Of a DNA stretch of 64,000 nt, positions 1-6,973 are shown in pieces; the first letter of the stretch is position 1; each line of letters begins with the position of its first letter. A model generated the notes under the pieces. It saw nothing but the letters and a program-made list of their open reading frames with translations, made no database searches and was not told the DNA's origin. This DNA is from an uncultured Roseibium sp. (GTDB lineage: Bacteria; Pseudomonadota; Alphaproteobacteria; Rhizobiales; Stappiaceae): assembly GCF_963669205.1 (NCBI RefSeq), contig NZ_OY769915.1:6289716-6353715 (forward strand), written 5' to 3'. A program made the position numbers and the translations under genes.

Positions 1-738
1 GTAACCCTTCAATGTGCCGCTGTCTCTTGGGTGTGGCGCAAGACCTGCCAGGGAGGCGGCCTGCCTTCGTGTCAGGGTGCCAAGCTCCGGCATTGTTGCC
101 AGCAAGGCAATGGCCGTTCTTGGTCCGACACCCGGCAGGGAGCGGTAGATCCGGGCGCGGCGGGTCAAGGTTTGACAGGCGGCAATCATCTGCTCGATGT
201 CATTGTCGATCTTTTCAATCTGACGGCAAAGACAGGCGATCACAGTCTTGCAGGACCTTGAGATGAGTGGATTTCCTGGAGCCTTGGAGCGGTTTGTTTC
301 CGCAGTTTTGATCGCCAGGAGGTCCTGGCGGCGGGCGACCAGGGCAGCCAGTTGGGCCTGACGTTTGTCTGCTGGCTGATAGAGACCCAGGAGGTTCCAG
401 CGTTCCCGGCCATAGTGGGCCAAGGCCTTGGCGTCGATCGCATCGGTTTTGGCCAGGCGGCCGAAGGACTTGATAAAGGCTTTGACTTTCAAGGTATCTG
501 CCCGGTGGCTCGCAATGCCTTGCGCGGCCAGCTCTGCTGCCAGCAGCGCCTCAAAGCCGCCGGTGGGCTCAAAGATCACCATCGTTCCAGGGGCGAGACC
601 GGCGATCATCTTGCGAACGGCTGCCGGGCTGTTGCGCACGGTGGACAGGCACTGGCGGGCCTCGTCAAAGACGGCCAGGGTGTCTTTGGAAACATCAATT
701 CCGGCAACCGCGGCCGGAGCACTTTCAAGACGGGTCAT
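1..738 (-). CDS. IS110-family transposase (bridge-RNA-type recombinase), 3' end outside window
   Basis: The minus strand reads open from an ATG at 738 to the window edge (about 246 codons, no stop), so the C-terminus is missing. The N-terminal part has the IS110 DEDD fold: GIDVSKDTLAVF near residue 14, an EPTGGFE segment near residue 59, and RADTLKVKAF followed by AKTDAIDAKALAHY. The second part contains YRSLPGVGPRTAIALL, the helix-hairpin-helix start of the Transposase_20 domain; the serine of that domain would lie beyond the window. IS110 enzymes are DNA recombinases guided by a structured RNA from the element's own non-coding end. No strong Shine-Dalgarno precedes the ATG. Family assignment is firm from the motifs; completeness and activity cannot be judged. 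Confidence 0.88.
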   Translation of the reverse strand, partial: MTRLESAPAAVAGIDVSKDTLAVFDEARQCLSTVRNSPAAVRKMIAGLAPGTMVIFEPTGGFEALLAAELAAQGIASHRADTLKVKAFIKSFGRLAKTDAIDAKALAHYGRERWNLLGLYQPADKRQAQLAALVARRQDLLAIKTAETNRSKAPGNPLISRSCKTVIACLCRQIEKIDNDIEQMIAACQTLTRRARIYRSLPGVGPRTAIALLATMPELGTLTRRQAASLAGLAPHPRDSGTLKGY

Positions 739-950
739 GACAGTGGTAACCTGTTCGTGCTTCGGATTGTTTGCGGGCGTGCTGTCACAGAGGCCCAATC
801 AACTCTCCAAGCGGGAAAAGGAAGTGGCAGGGAACCATGATGACAACGGGTGAAAACCCGATCCCGGAACGGTCGCCTGTCACTGGCCATCTGGCTATTG
901 CTCAGCCAGATGGCCACCTACAAAAATACAACAAAAAGCAGAAACAATCC
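739..950 (-). mobile_element. Probable IS110 left end (non-coding, candidate bridge RNA region)
   Basis: About 210 bases lie between the transposase start and the point where dispersed-repeat sequence resumes. They hold a perfect 13-bp inverted repeat (884-896 and 904-916, 7-nt loop) and a small 5-bp hairpin at 847-860. IS110-group elements (unlike IS1111) carry a long non-coding left end that encodes the bridge or seeker RNA, and the length here fits. The outer boundary near 945-952 is inferred from where the repeat consensus begins; IS110 elements usually lack terminal inverted repeats, so the end cannot be fixed exactly. Confidence 0.5.
884..916. repeat. Perfect 13-bp inverted repeat (hairpin)
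   Basis: The arms tggccatctggct (884-896) and agccagatggcca (904-916) are exact reverse complements with a 7-nt loop. Neither strand has a T-run after the stem, so it is not an ordinary rho-independent terminator. It lies upstream of the IS110 transposase and could be a stem of its guide RNA. Confidence 0.75.
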
Positions 951-1112
951 CGGACGCAGCGCAGCAGAGATCCGGGATCGGGGAGCCGAGGTGTCGTCCC
1001 GGTTTGCCGCAATAGCGGCAAGACCGGGAGCCAGTAATCCGTACTGATGGAGAAGGAAAAAGGCGGCCAGACAAACGGTTACTGGATCCCTGCCTTCGCA
1101 GGGATGACAAGG
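951..1112. repeat. Dispersed repeat remnants flanking the IS element
   Basis: The stretch contains atcccgga followed by ccgggatcggggagcc (about 952-989) and a short palindromic repeat around ggatccctgccttcgcaggg (1083-1105). The core ccgggatcggggagcc recurs at about 60364-60379, which shows that it is a genome repeat rather than coding sequence. No gene is supported between the IS left end and the hydrolase that ends at 1144. Confidence 0.6.
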
Positions 1113-1143
1113 AAAATGAACAGGTTTGCGATCGATCCAAACG

Positions 1144-1920
1144 TCAACCATCGGCCACCGCCTTGAGATCCTCGGGCAGGGGCTCCTGCAGAAACCACGC
1201 GCGCAGCGTTTGTGCGAAAAGGTCCGGTTCGGTTGCGATCCAGCCATGGCCCAGCCCGGGGACGATGCGGGCGGTGCAATGCGGCATTCCGGACTGAAAG
1301 GCCGGCAAGGCCGATATGATGGACGGATGTTCGGTTTCACCGGCGAGGACGAGCGTTGGTGTTTCGACGCTTTGAAGGTCGGCGGCGACATCGAAATCCA
1401 GCGCCAGCGAGCTGATTTTCCGCATGCTCTTTGACGAGGCATTGGGGCGGCCGCCCCTCTGGCTGACAAGGCTCGGGTCGTTGACGCCGAGAGACCGGGC
1501 CATCTTTTCCCGGTTCTTGCGGGAATTCATCATGAAGGACGAGGCTGTCATCAGCGCACGCATGACCCCGGAAACCTCGATCGGCACATGCTGAAAACCG
1601 CTGAAGACGGCGCTTGCGACGAGATGCGGGTGCCGGGCCAGCAGGCGGAAGCCGATATAGGAACCCATCGAAAGGCCGGCAAGGTGGACCGGACCTTTGC
1701 CGATATGTTCGATCAGTTCCGCGACCGCATCGCTTGCAGCGTCGAAGTCCGTGACCGGCACGGCCCTGGACTGGCCGTGACCGGGCAGATCGGGACTGAC
1801 GCAATGGAAATCGGAGAGCTGTTCCGCAGCCTGTTTCCAGATACGGCCGTCGAAACCGGCCGCATGAAGAAAGACGATCGTTTTCTGCTGGTCTGCCCAT
1901 GAGTGACGGTAGTGAAGCAT
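1144..1920 (-). CDS. Alpha/beta-fold hydrolase
   Basis: This 258-residue protein has the alpha/beta hydrolase layout: an oxyanion-side FLHAAGFDG at 18-25, a DLPGHGQS turn at 44-51, the nucleophile elbow GLSMG with Ser84, a likely acid in AGETEH (about 195-197), and the catalytic histidine in GLGHGW (His225). No signal peptide is seen, so it is probably cytosolic. The substrate cannot be told from sequence; the family includes esterases, lactonases and C-C hydrolases. It is transcribed alone on the minus strand, divergent from trpF, so nothing in the context narrows the role. Confidence 0.85.
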   Translation of the reverse strand: MLHYRHSWADQQKTIVFLHAAGFDGRIWKQAAEQLSDFHCVSPDLPGHGQSRAVPVTDFDAASDAVAELIEHIGKGPVHLAGLSMGSYIGFRLLARHPHLVASAVFSGFQHVPIEVSGVMRALMTASSFMMNSRKNREKMARSLGVNDPSLVSQRGGRPNASSKSMRKISSLALDFDVAADLQSVETPTLVLAGETEHPSIISALPAFQSGMPHCTARIVPGLGHGWIATEPDLFAQTLRAWFLQEPLPEDLKAVADG

Positions 1921-2031
1921 TCAATCTGCCTTCATGCTCTGAAACGCGGAAACGAAGTCGGAAACCGGGTCATCCGGATTGCCTTGGCCATTTTTGAAGC
2001 CAGGGCGACGCAATAAGCGCAAAATCCCCTT

Positions 2032-2060
2032 TTGACAAACGGTTCTGCACCGGCGATACC
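2032..2060 (+). promoter_or_regulatory. Candidate sigma-70 promoter for trpF
   Basis: A consensus -35 box TTGACA at 2032-2037 is followed after 17 bases by GATACC at 2055-2060. Transcription would begin about 7 bases later, practically at the trpF ATG (2069), which has no Shine-Dalgarno. The geometry therefore predicts a leaderless or almost leaderless mRNA. Confidence 0.5.
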
Positions 2061-2068
2061 TCGATCCC

Positions 2069-2713
2069 ATGTCTGATGTGAAAGTCAAAATCTGCGGCCT
2101 TTCGACCGAGGAAACCATGGAAGCGGCGCTGGACGCAGGCGCCGACATGGTCGGCCTGATGTTCTTTCCCAAGAGCCCGCGCCACGTGTCGCTCAGCAAG
2201 GCGTGCAAGCTTGCCGACATGGCTCGCGGAAAATCCGAGATTGTCGCGGTGACCGTCGACATGGATCCGGACGGATTGTCGCGGATCCGGGAGCTGGTCA
2301 ATCCGGATATCTTCCAGTTTCATGGCTCGGAAGCGCCGGAAGCCCTGGCAGCCGCCAAGGTCATGCAGGGCACGAAGGTCATGAAGGCGCTGTCCGTCGC
2401 CGAACGCGAAGATCTGGAACGCGCGCAATACTACTCTATTGTAGCGGACTGGATCCTGTTCGATGCCAAACCGCCCAAGGGGTCGGAGTTGCCCGGCGGA
2501 AACGGGGTATCCTACGACTGGACCCTCTTGAAGGATCTGGACCTGAACAAACCTTTCCTCCTGTCGGGGGGATTGAACCCGGCCAATGTCGCCGATGCAA
2601 TACGGCAAAGCGGCGTGTCGGCCGTTGATGTCTCTTCCGGCGTCGAGCGGGAGAAGGGCGTCAAGGACAGCGAATTAATTCGCGCTTTCATGGCGGCGGC
2701 CAGAAGCGCATGA
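2069..2713 (+). CDS. trpF: Phosphoribosylanthranilate isomerase
   Basis: TrpF converts N-(5-phosphoribosyl)anthranilate to CdRP in tryptophan synthesis. The 214-residue single-domain TIM barrel has the expected KICGL start with the catalytic cysteine (Cys9), the catalytic aspartate in WILFDAKPPKG (Asp132), the phosphate-binding LSGGLNPANV (about 165-174) and VDVSSGVE near 187-194. Length is typical. trpB follows 33 bases downstream on the same strand, the usual Rhizobiales arrangement. The ATG at 2069 is preferred because conserved sequence begins at residue 4, although no ribosome binding site precedes it; see the promoter placed just upstream. Confidence 0.96.
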   Translation: MSDVKVKICGLSTEETMEAALDAGADMVGLMFFPKSPRHVSLSKACKLADMARGKSEIVAVTVDMDPDGLSRIRELVNPDIFQFHGSEAPEALAAAKVMQGTKVMKALSVAEREDLERAQYYSIVADWILFDAKPPKGSELPGGNGVSYDWTLLKDLDLNKPFLLSGGLNPANVADAIRQSGVSAVDVSSGVEREKGVKDSELIRAFMAAARSA

Positions 2714-2746
2714 TTTCCGGCCTCGCCGGGGTGAAGGAGTAAACGC

Positions 2747-3961
2747 GTGAACGATATGGCGAACAGCATCCGGACAGGTCCGGACGATCGTGGACATTTC
2801 GGCATTTTCGGCGGTCGCTATGTCGCTGAAACCCTGATGCCGCTGATCCTCGATCTGGAACAGCACTACAAGGACGCCAAGAACGATCCCGAGTTTCATG
2901 CGGAGATCGAGACGCTCAACAAGCACTATACCGGCCGGCCATCGCCGCTCTATTTCGCCGAGCGCCTGACGGAGGAGCTTGGCGGCGCGAAAATCTATTT
3001 CAAGCGCGATGAGCTGAACCACACCGGATCGCACAAGATCAACAATTGTCTCGGTCAGATCCTGCTGGCCAAGCGCATGGGCAAGACGCGTATCATCGCC
3101 GAAACAGGTGCCGGCCAGCATGGCGTTGCAACCGCGACCGTCTGTGCCCGCTTCGGCCTGCCCTGTGTTGTCTACATGGGTGCGACCGATGTCGAGCGCC
3201 AGAAGCCGAACGTCTTCCGCATGAAGCTTCTCGGTGCGGAGATCGTCCCCGTGACGGCGGGCGCCGGCACGCTCAAGGACGCCATGAACGAAGCCCTGCG
3301 TGACTGGGTGACGAATGTCGAGGATACCTACTACTTGATCGGAACCGCGGCAGGTCCCCATCCCTATCCGGAGATGGTGCGTGACTTCCAGTCGGTGATC
3401 GGCAAGGAACTGCGCGAGCAGATGATGGAAGCGGAAGGCCGATTGCCGGATGCGCTCGTGGCAGCCGTTGGCGGCGGGTCGAATGCCATCGGCCTGTTCC
3501 ATCCGTTCCTCGACGACAAGGACGTCAGGATTTACGGCGTTGAAGCAGGCGGGCGCGGCCTCGTCGGCGAGGAGCACTGCGCGTCCCTGACCGCCGGCAA
3601 GCCCGGCGTGCTGCACGGCAACCGCACCTATCTCCTCCAGGACGACGACGGCCAGATTTTCGAAGGCCACTCGATCTCCGCAGGTCTCGACTATCCGGGG
3701 ATCGGCCCGGAGCATTCCTGGCTCAAGGAGATCGGCCGCGTGGAATATGTGCCGATCATGGATACCGAGGCTCTGGATGCCTTCCAGATGCTGACGCGCG
3801 TCGAAGGCATCATTCCGGCCCTGGAACCCGCGCATGCCCTGGCCCAGGTCGTCAAGCTCGCGCCGCAGATGGACAAGGATCAGATCCTCGTCATGAACCT
3901 GTGCGGCCGCGGCGACAAGGACGTTTTTGCCGTCGGGCAGATGCTGGGTTTCGAAATGTAA
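2747..3961 (+). CDS. trpB: Tryptophan synthase beta subunit
   Basis: TrpB is the PLP enzyme that condenses indole with serine and works in an alpha2beta2 complex with TrpA. The 404-residue protein shows the PLP lysine in HTGSHKINN (Lys97), the catalytic glutamate in AETGAGQHG (Glu119), and the PLP-phosphate loop GGGSNAIG (242-249). The start is GTG at 2747, preceded by gaaggag at a good distance; no in-frame ATG fits better. It follows trpF closely, but a strong terminator stands right after it and trpA is almost 0.9 kb away, which is unusual because trpB and trpA are normally adjacent. Confidence 0.97.
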   Translation: MNDMANSIRTGPDDRGHFGIFGGRYVAETLMPLILDLEQHYKDAKNDPEFHAEIETLNKHYTGRPSPLYFAERLTEELGGAKIYFKRDELNHTGSHKINNCLGQILLAKRMGKTRIIAETGAGQHGVATATVCARFGLPCVVYMGATDVERQKPNVFRMKLLGAEIVPVTAGAGTLKDAMNEALRDWVTNVEDTYYLIGTAAGPHPYPEMVRDFQSVIGKELREQMMEAEGRLPDALVAAVGGGSNAIGLFHPFLDDKDVRIYGVEAGGRGLVGEEHCASLTAGKPGVLHGNRTYLLQDDDGQIFEGHSISAGLDYPGIGPEHSWLKEIGRVEYVPIMDTEALDAFQMLTRVEGIIPALEPAHALAQVVKLAPQMDKDQILVMNLCGRGDKDVFAVGQMLGFEM

Positions 3962-3981
3962 CCGGATTGCCCGGACGAAAC

Positions 3982-4017
3982 AGGCCGCGTACCTGACGGT
4001 GCGCGGCCTTTTATTTT
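3982..4017 (+). terminator. Rho-independent terminator after trpB
   Basis: The arms aggccgcg (3982-3989) and cgcggcct (4002-4009) form an 8-bp GC-rich stem followed by tttatttt. It should end trpFB transcription before trpA. Confidence 0.8.
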
Positions 4018-4232
4018 CCGATCGGCTTTGAAATCAGCACGTTTTCCAGAAGCTCCAGCCGGCCGCGCGCGTCCAGGCGCGCCACCTGCCGGAGCAATGC
4101 CGGGTCGGTTCCTTTCGCGGTGTCCGTCGACCGTGGATCGCGCGAAGGTGCGCTGAAATTGAGATCTCTGACACGCCGCCAGATTTTCTCGTGCAGGGGC
4201 GGTGGGGCCGGCTCGAACAGGGAATGGGCCAT
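4011..4232 (-). CDS. Small hypothetical protein (73 aa)
   Basis: A 73-codon gene on the minus strand starts at ATG 4232 with an excellent AAGGAG six bases upstream, which is the main reason to accept it. The protein is basic, has a Pro-rich start (EPAPPPLHEKIWRRVRDL), a central Asp/Ser/Thr-rich part and a C-terminal helix-like stretch (GRLELLENVLISK). There is no signal peptide or membrane segment. I do not recognise the family. It lies convergent to trpB, its stop codon overlaps the T-run of the trpB terminator, and it separates trpB from trpA together with the next gene. Confidence 0.6.
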   Translation of the reverse strand: MAHSLFEPAPPPLHEKIWRRVRDLNFSAPSRDPRSTDTAKGTDPALLRQVARLDARGRLELLENVLISKPIGK

Positions 4233-4492
4233 TTTCGGCTCCTTGTGTTGTTTCCTCAGTTACAGACAATAGGTGCACTTTGTGCACATTTGAACCGGTA
4301 TTTTCTGCAGAGCCAATAAGCCAGCTATGCAAATTGCTCAGGTGTCGGCGCCATTTGGCTGTTCAGCCATTCGAAAGTGGCAGTGCTGCAATGCAATCTT
4401 GTCTGTTGTGTGCGCCGCAGCAAAACCTATGTTGGTGGGCGGACAGGGACGGAGAAAACGATGCCGTCCGACCAGAACGAAGGGAACACGAA

Positions 4493-4660
4493 ATGAAATT
4501 CGATCTTCTGACAGGTTTTGTCCGTGACATCCGCTCTGCTCATCGCGCCGCGACCGAGTTTGAACGCCTGAACCGGATGAACACCAGCGAACTCGCACAG
4601 CTTGGCCTGGACCGCACGGAAATCTCCAGCTACGCCTTCAACAAGCACTTCAAGCGCTGA
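4493..4660 (+). CDS. DUF1127-like small protein (55 aa)
   Basis: The ATG at 4493 follows gaaggga at proper spacing and gives a 55-residue protein. The C-terminal half (LNRMNTSELAQLGLDRTEIS) resembles the DUF1127/YjiS domain, whose usual core is a helix plus LxxLsdreLaDiGLtRsdI. Short DUF1127 proteins in alphaproteobacteria have been linked to RNA-related regulation and phosphate or stress responses, but no function can be assigned from this copy. It is a single gene followed by its own hairpin and sits in the gap between trpB and trpA. A longer reading from upstream is possible but lacks conserved sequence. Confidence 0.75.
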   Translation: MKFDLLTGFVRDIRSAHRAATEFERLNRMNTSELAQLGLDRTEISSYAFNKHFKR

Positions 4661-4668
4661 ACCGGTGC

Positions 4669-4690
4669 GCCTGGCCGTCCGGCCAGGCCT
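4669..4690 (+). terminator. Stem-loop after the DUF1127 gene
   Basis: A perfect 8-bp stem gcctggcc/ggccaggc (4669-4676, 4681-4688) with a 4-nt loop follows the stop codon by 8 bases. The downstream T-content is weak (ctttgccgttt), so termination may be partial. Confidence 0.55.
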
Positions 4691-4743
4691 TTGCCGTTTA
4701 TTCCTCGTCTGACGGGCATCTCGCCCCATTGCGACGATCTTGA

Positions 4744-4773
4744 TTGACATCCGCTTGTCTGCTCCCCTACATC
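4744..4773 (+). promoter_or_regulatory. Candidate promoter for trpA
   Basis: TTGACA at 4744-4749 is followed after 18 bases by TACATC. The -10 box is a weak match. It would give trpA its own transcript, in line with the terminator after trpB. Confidence 0.35.
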
Positions 4774-4830
4774 GCACTCAGTTCAAATTGAGAAACAGAG
4801 CCGCGTGACCCGCGGCAGGGGTTTAGCTGC

Positions 4831-5664
4831 ATGACGGAAACGCGTATCGATCGCCGCTACAGGGCTTGTGCGGAAGCAGGCCGGCCGGCACTGGTGACCT
4901 TCATCACCGCAGGCGACCCGGACCAGGAAACCTCGCAGGCGGTCCTGAACGCGCTCCCCGAAGCCGGCGCCGACATCATCGAGCTCGGCATGCCTTTTTC
5001 CGATCCGATGGCCGAAGGGATTCCGATCCAGCTCGGCAACCAGCGGGCGCTCGCCGCCGGGCAAACCATGGACAAGACACTGGACATGGTGCGCAAATTC
5101 CGTGAGCAGGACGACGATACGCCCATCATCCTGATGGGTTACTACAATCCCATCTATGTGCGCGATCCGAAGCAATTCGTTCATGTCGCCAAGGCGGCCG
5201 GTGTCGACGGGTTCATCATCGTCGACCTTCCGGCTGAGGCCGACGACGAATTCTGCCTGCCGGCGCTCGACGCGGGGCTCAATTTCATCCGCCTGGCAAC
5301 CCCCACCACCAACGACAAGCGCCTTCCCGCCGTTCTGGCAAACACATCCGGTTTCGTCTATTACGTCTCGGTGACGGGTATCACCGGCGCCAATATTGCC
5401 GACACCGGCCGTGTTACGGCAGCGGTCAACCGGATCAAGAAGCACACGCATCTGCCGGTGGCAGTCGGTTTCGGCGTGAAAACCGCCGACCAGGCAGCCG
5501 TGATCGGCAAGGATGCAGATGGCGTGGTTGTCGGTTCGGTTCTGGTGAACGCCATTCGCGACAGCCTGGACGAGGCGGGAAAGGCGACTGAAAGCACCGT
5601 CAAGGCAGTTGCAGACGTCGTTGCCGACCTGGCGTCCGGTTGCGCGCGGGCGCGCTCGGCCTGA
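4831..5664 (+). CDS. trpA: Tryptophan synthase alpha subunit
   Basis: TrpA cleaves indole-3-glycerol phosphate to indole for TrpB. The 277-residue barrel is of normal length. The general-base glutamate is present in DIIELGMPFSDP (Glu51, Glu49 in enterobacterial numbering). The second catalytic residue, normally Asp60 in an ADGP motif, reads AEGIP here, so the aspartate is replaced by Glu62. The phosphate-binding end (VAVGFGVKTADQ and VVVGSVLVNAI) is intact. The ATG at 4831 follows an AGGGG stretch. Unlike the common trpFBA order, it is separated from trpB by two small genes and a terminator and probably has its own promoter. Confidence 0.95.
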   Translation: MTETRIDRRYRACAEAGRPALVTFITAGDPDQETSQAVLNALPEAGADIIELGMPFSDPMAEGIPIQLGNQRALAAGQTMDKTLDMVRKFREQDDDTPIILMGYYNPIYVRDPKQFVHVAKAAGVDGFIIVDLPAEADDEFCLPALDAGLNFIRLATPTTNDKRLPAVLANTSGFVYYVSVTGITGANIADTGRVTAAVNRIKKHTHLPVAVGFGVKTADQAAVIGKDADGVVVGSVLVNAIRDSLDEAGKATESTVKAVADVVADLASGCARARSA

Positions 5665-5846
5665 GCGGGCGGTCCAATTGAAGGAATTACGGCGAACCCC
5701 ATATCTTCGCCTGGAGCATCGCGCGTTTGAAGGAACATGCAGCGACGCTCGATCAAGTTGGAAACGGTCAACTTCTGGATGTTCAGTCGCTCCCGATGGG
5801 ACATCCGTTGATCTGGTCATTACTCTAGGAAACGGACGCGCCTGAC

Positions 5847-6824
5847 GTGAACTGGATCAACTCTATCGTACGCCCCAAGATTCGCGACCTCTGGAAGAAG
5901 CGCGAAGTCCCGGAAAATCTCTGGATAAAGGATCCCGAGACCGGTGAAATGGTGTTTCACCGGGACCTGGAAGCCAATCTCTGGGTCGTGCCGAATTCCG
6001 GTCACCACATGCGCATGCCGGCCCGCAAGCGGGTCGAGTCGTTTTTTGACGAAGGTGCCTACACGGATGTCGCTACGCCGGATGTTCAGGCCGATCCGCA
6101 CAAGTTCCGCGATTCCAAGCGCTATACGGATCGCCTGAAGGAAGCGCGGTCAAAATCGGGCGAAGACGAGGCAATTCTCGTTGCACAGGGCAAGGTCAAC
6201 GGCATGGACATGACCATTGCCGTCCAGAATTTTGATTTCATCGCCGGTTCCCTCGGCATGGCGGCAGGTGAGGCCATTCTGGCCGGGATGTTGAAGGCGG
6301 TGGAAGACAAGACCCCGTTCGTCATGTTTGCCGCCTCCGGCGGTGCCCGCATGCAGGAGGGAATTCTGTCGCTCATGCAGATGCCGCGCACCACGGTCGG
6401 CGTTCAGATGCTGCGTGAAGCCGGGCTTCCCTATGTCGTCGTGCTGACAAACCCGACCACCGGAGGCGTTTCGGCTTCCTACGCCATGCTCGGCGACGTT
6501 CACATTGCCGAACCGGGGGCCCAGATCGGCTTTGCCGGCCGGCGTGTGATCGAACAGACCGTCCGCGAAAAACTTCCGGAAGACTTCCAGACGGCAGAGT
6601 ATCTGCTCGACCACGGCATGATCGACATGGTCGTGCCGCGGCAGGAGATGAAGGAAACGATCTCCCGCATTTGCGGCATCTTGCTGAAACGCGAGGTGGA
6701 ACTGCCGAAGATCGACGAACCTGCTGTCGAGGAGATGGTCGAGGAAGCCGCGGCCGAGACCCCTCCGGAAGAGACGGCGAGCGATGAAACGGACGGCGGC
6801 GATTCCGAGCAGAAGAGCTCATAG
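5847..6824 (+). CDS. accD: Acetyl-CoA carboxylase carboxyltransferase subunit beta
   Basis: AccD forms the carboxyltransferase with AccA and makes malonyl-CoA for fatty acid synthesis. The 325-residue protein has the crotonase-like core with GGARMQEG (about 165-172) and TTGGVSASYAMLGD. The start is GTG at 5847, giving the family's typical N-terminus (WINSIVRPKIRDLW). The N-terminal region that is a four-cysteine zinc ribbon in most bacteria reads WIKDPETGEM through VVPNSGHHMRM and contains no cysteine at all. A Glu/Asp-rich tail of about 35 residues ends the protein. It lies upstream of folC, a pairing common in alphaproteobacteria. Confidence 0.96.
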   Translation: MNWINSIVRPKIRDLWKKREVPENLWIKDPETGEMVFHRDLEANLWVVPNSGHHMRMPARKRVESFFDEGAYTDVATPDVQADPHKFRDSKRYTDRLKEARSKSGEDEAILVAQGKVNGMDMTIAVQNFDFIAGSLGMAAGEAILAGMLKAVEDKTPFVMFAASGGARMQEGILSLMQMPRTTVGVQMLREAGLPYVVVLTNPTTGGVSASYAMLGDVHIAEPGAQIGFAGRRVIEQTVREKLPEDFQTAEYLLDHGMIDMVVPRQEMKETISRICGILLKREVELPKIDEPAVEEMVEEAAAETPPEETASDETDGGDSEQKSS

Positions 6825-6973
6825 GGCCGTCGCATTTCGCTGAAACTTTCCCAAAAATGTCGCGGAAGCGGCACAAAAGGACAAATTAGCCGGGTCCGCT
6901 TGTCAAGCTGCCGGCAATCTCCTAAAGCCGTTTGAGAGCGAAACACCGGACAGAGGACCCTTCGGAGGGCGCC

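Noticed and set aside
352..853. Two plus-strand open frames in the first kilobase
   Set aside because: They are antisense to the IS110 transposase, which reads on the minus strand with recognisable motifs.
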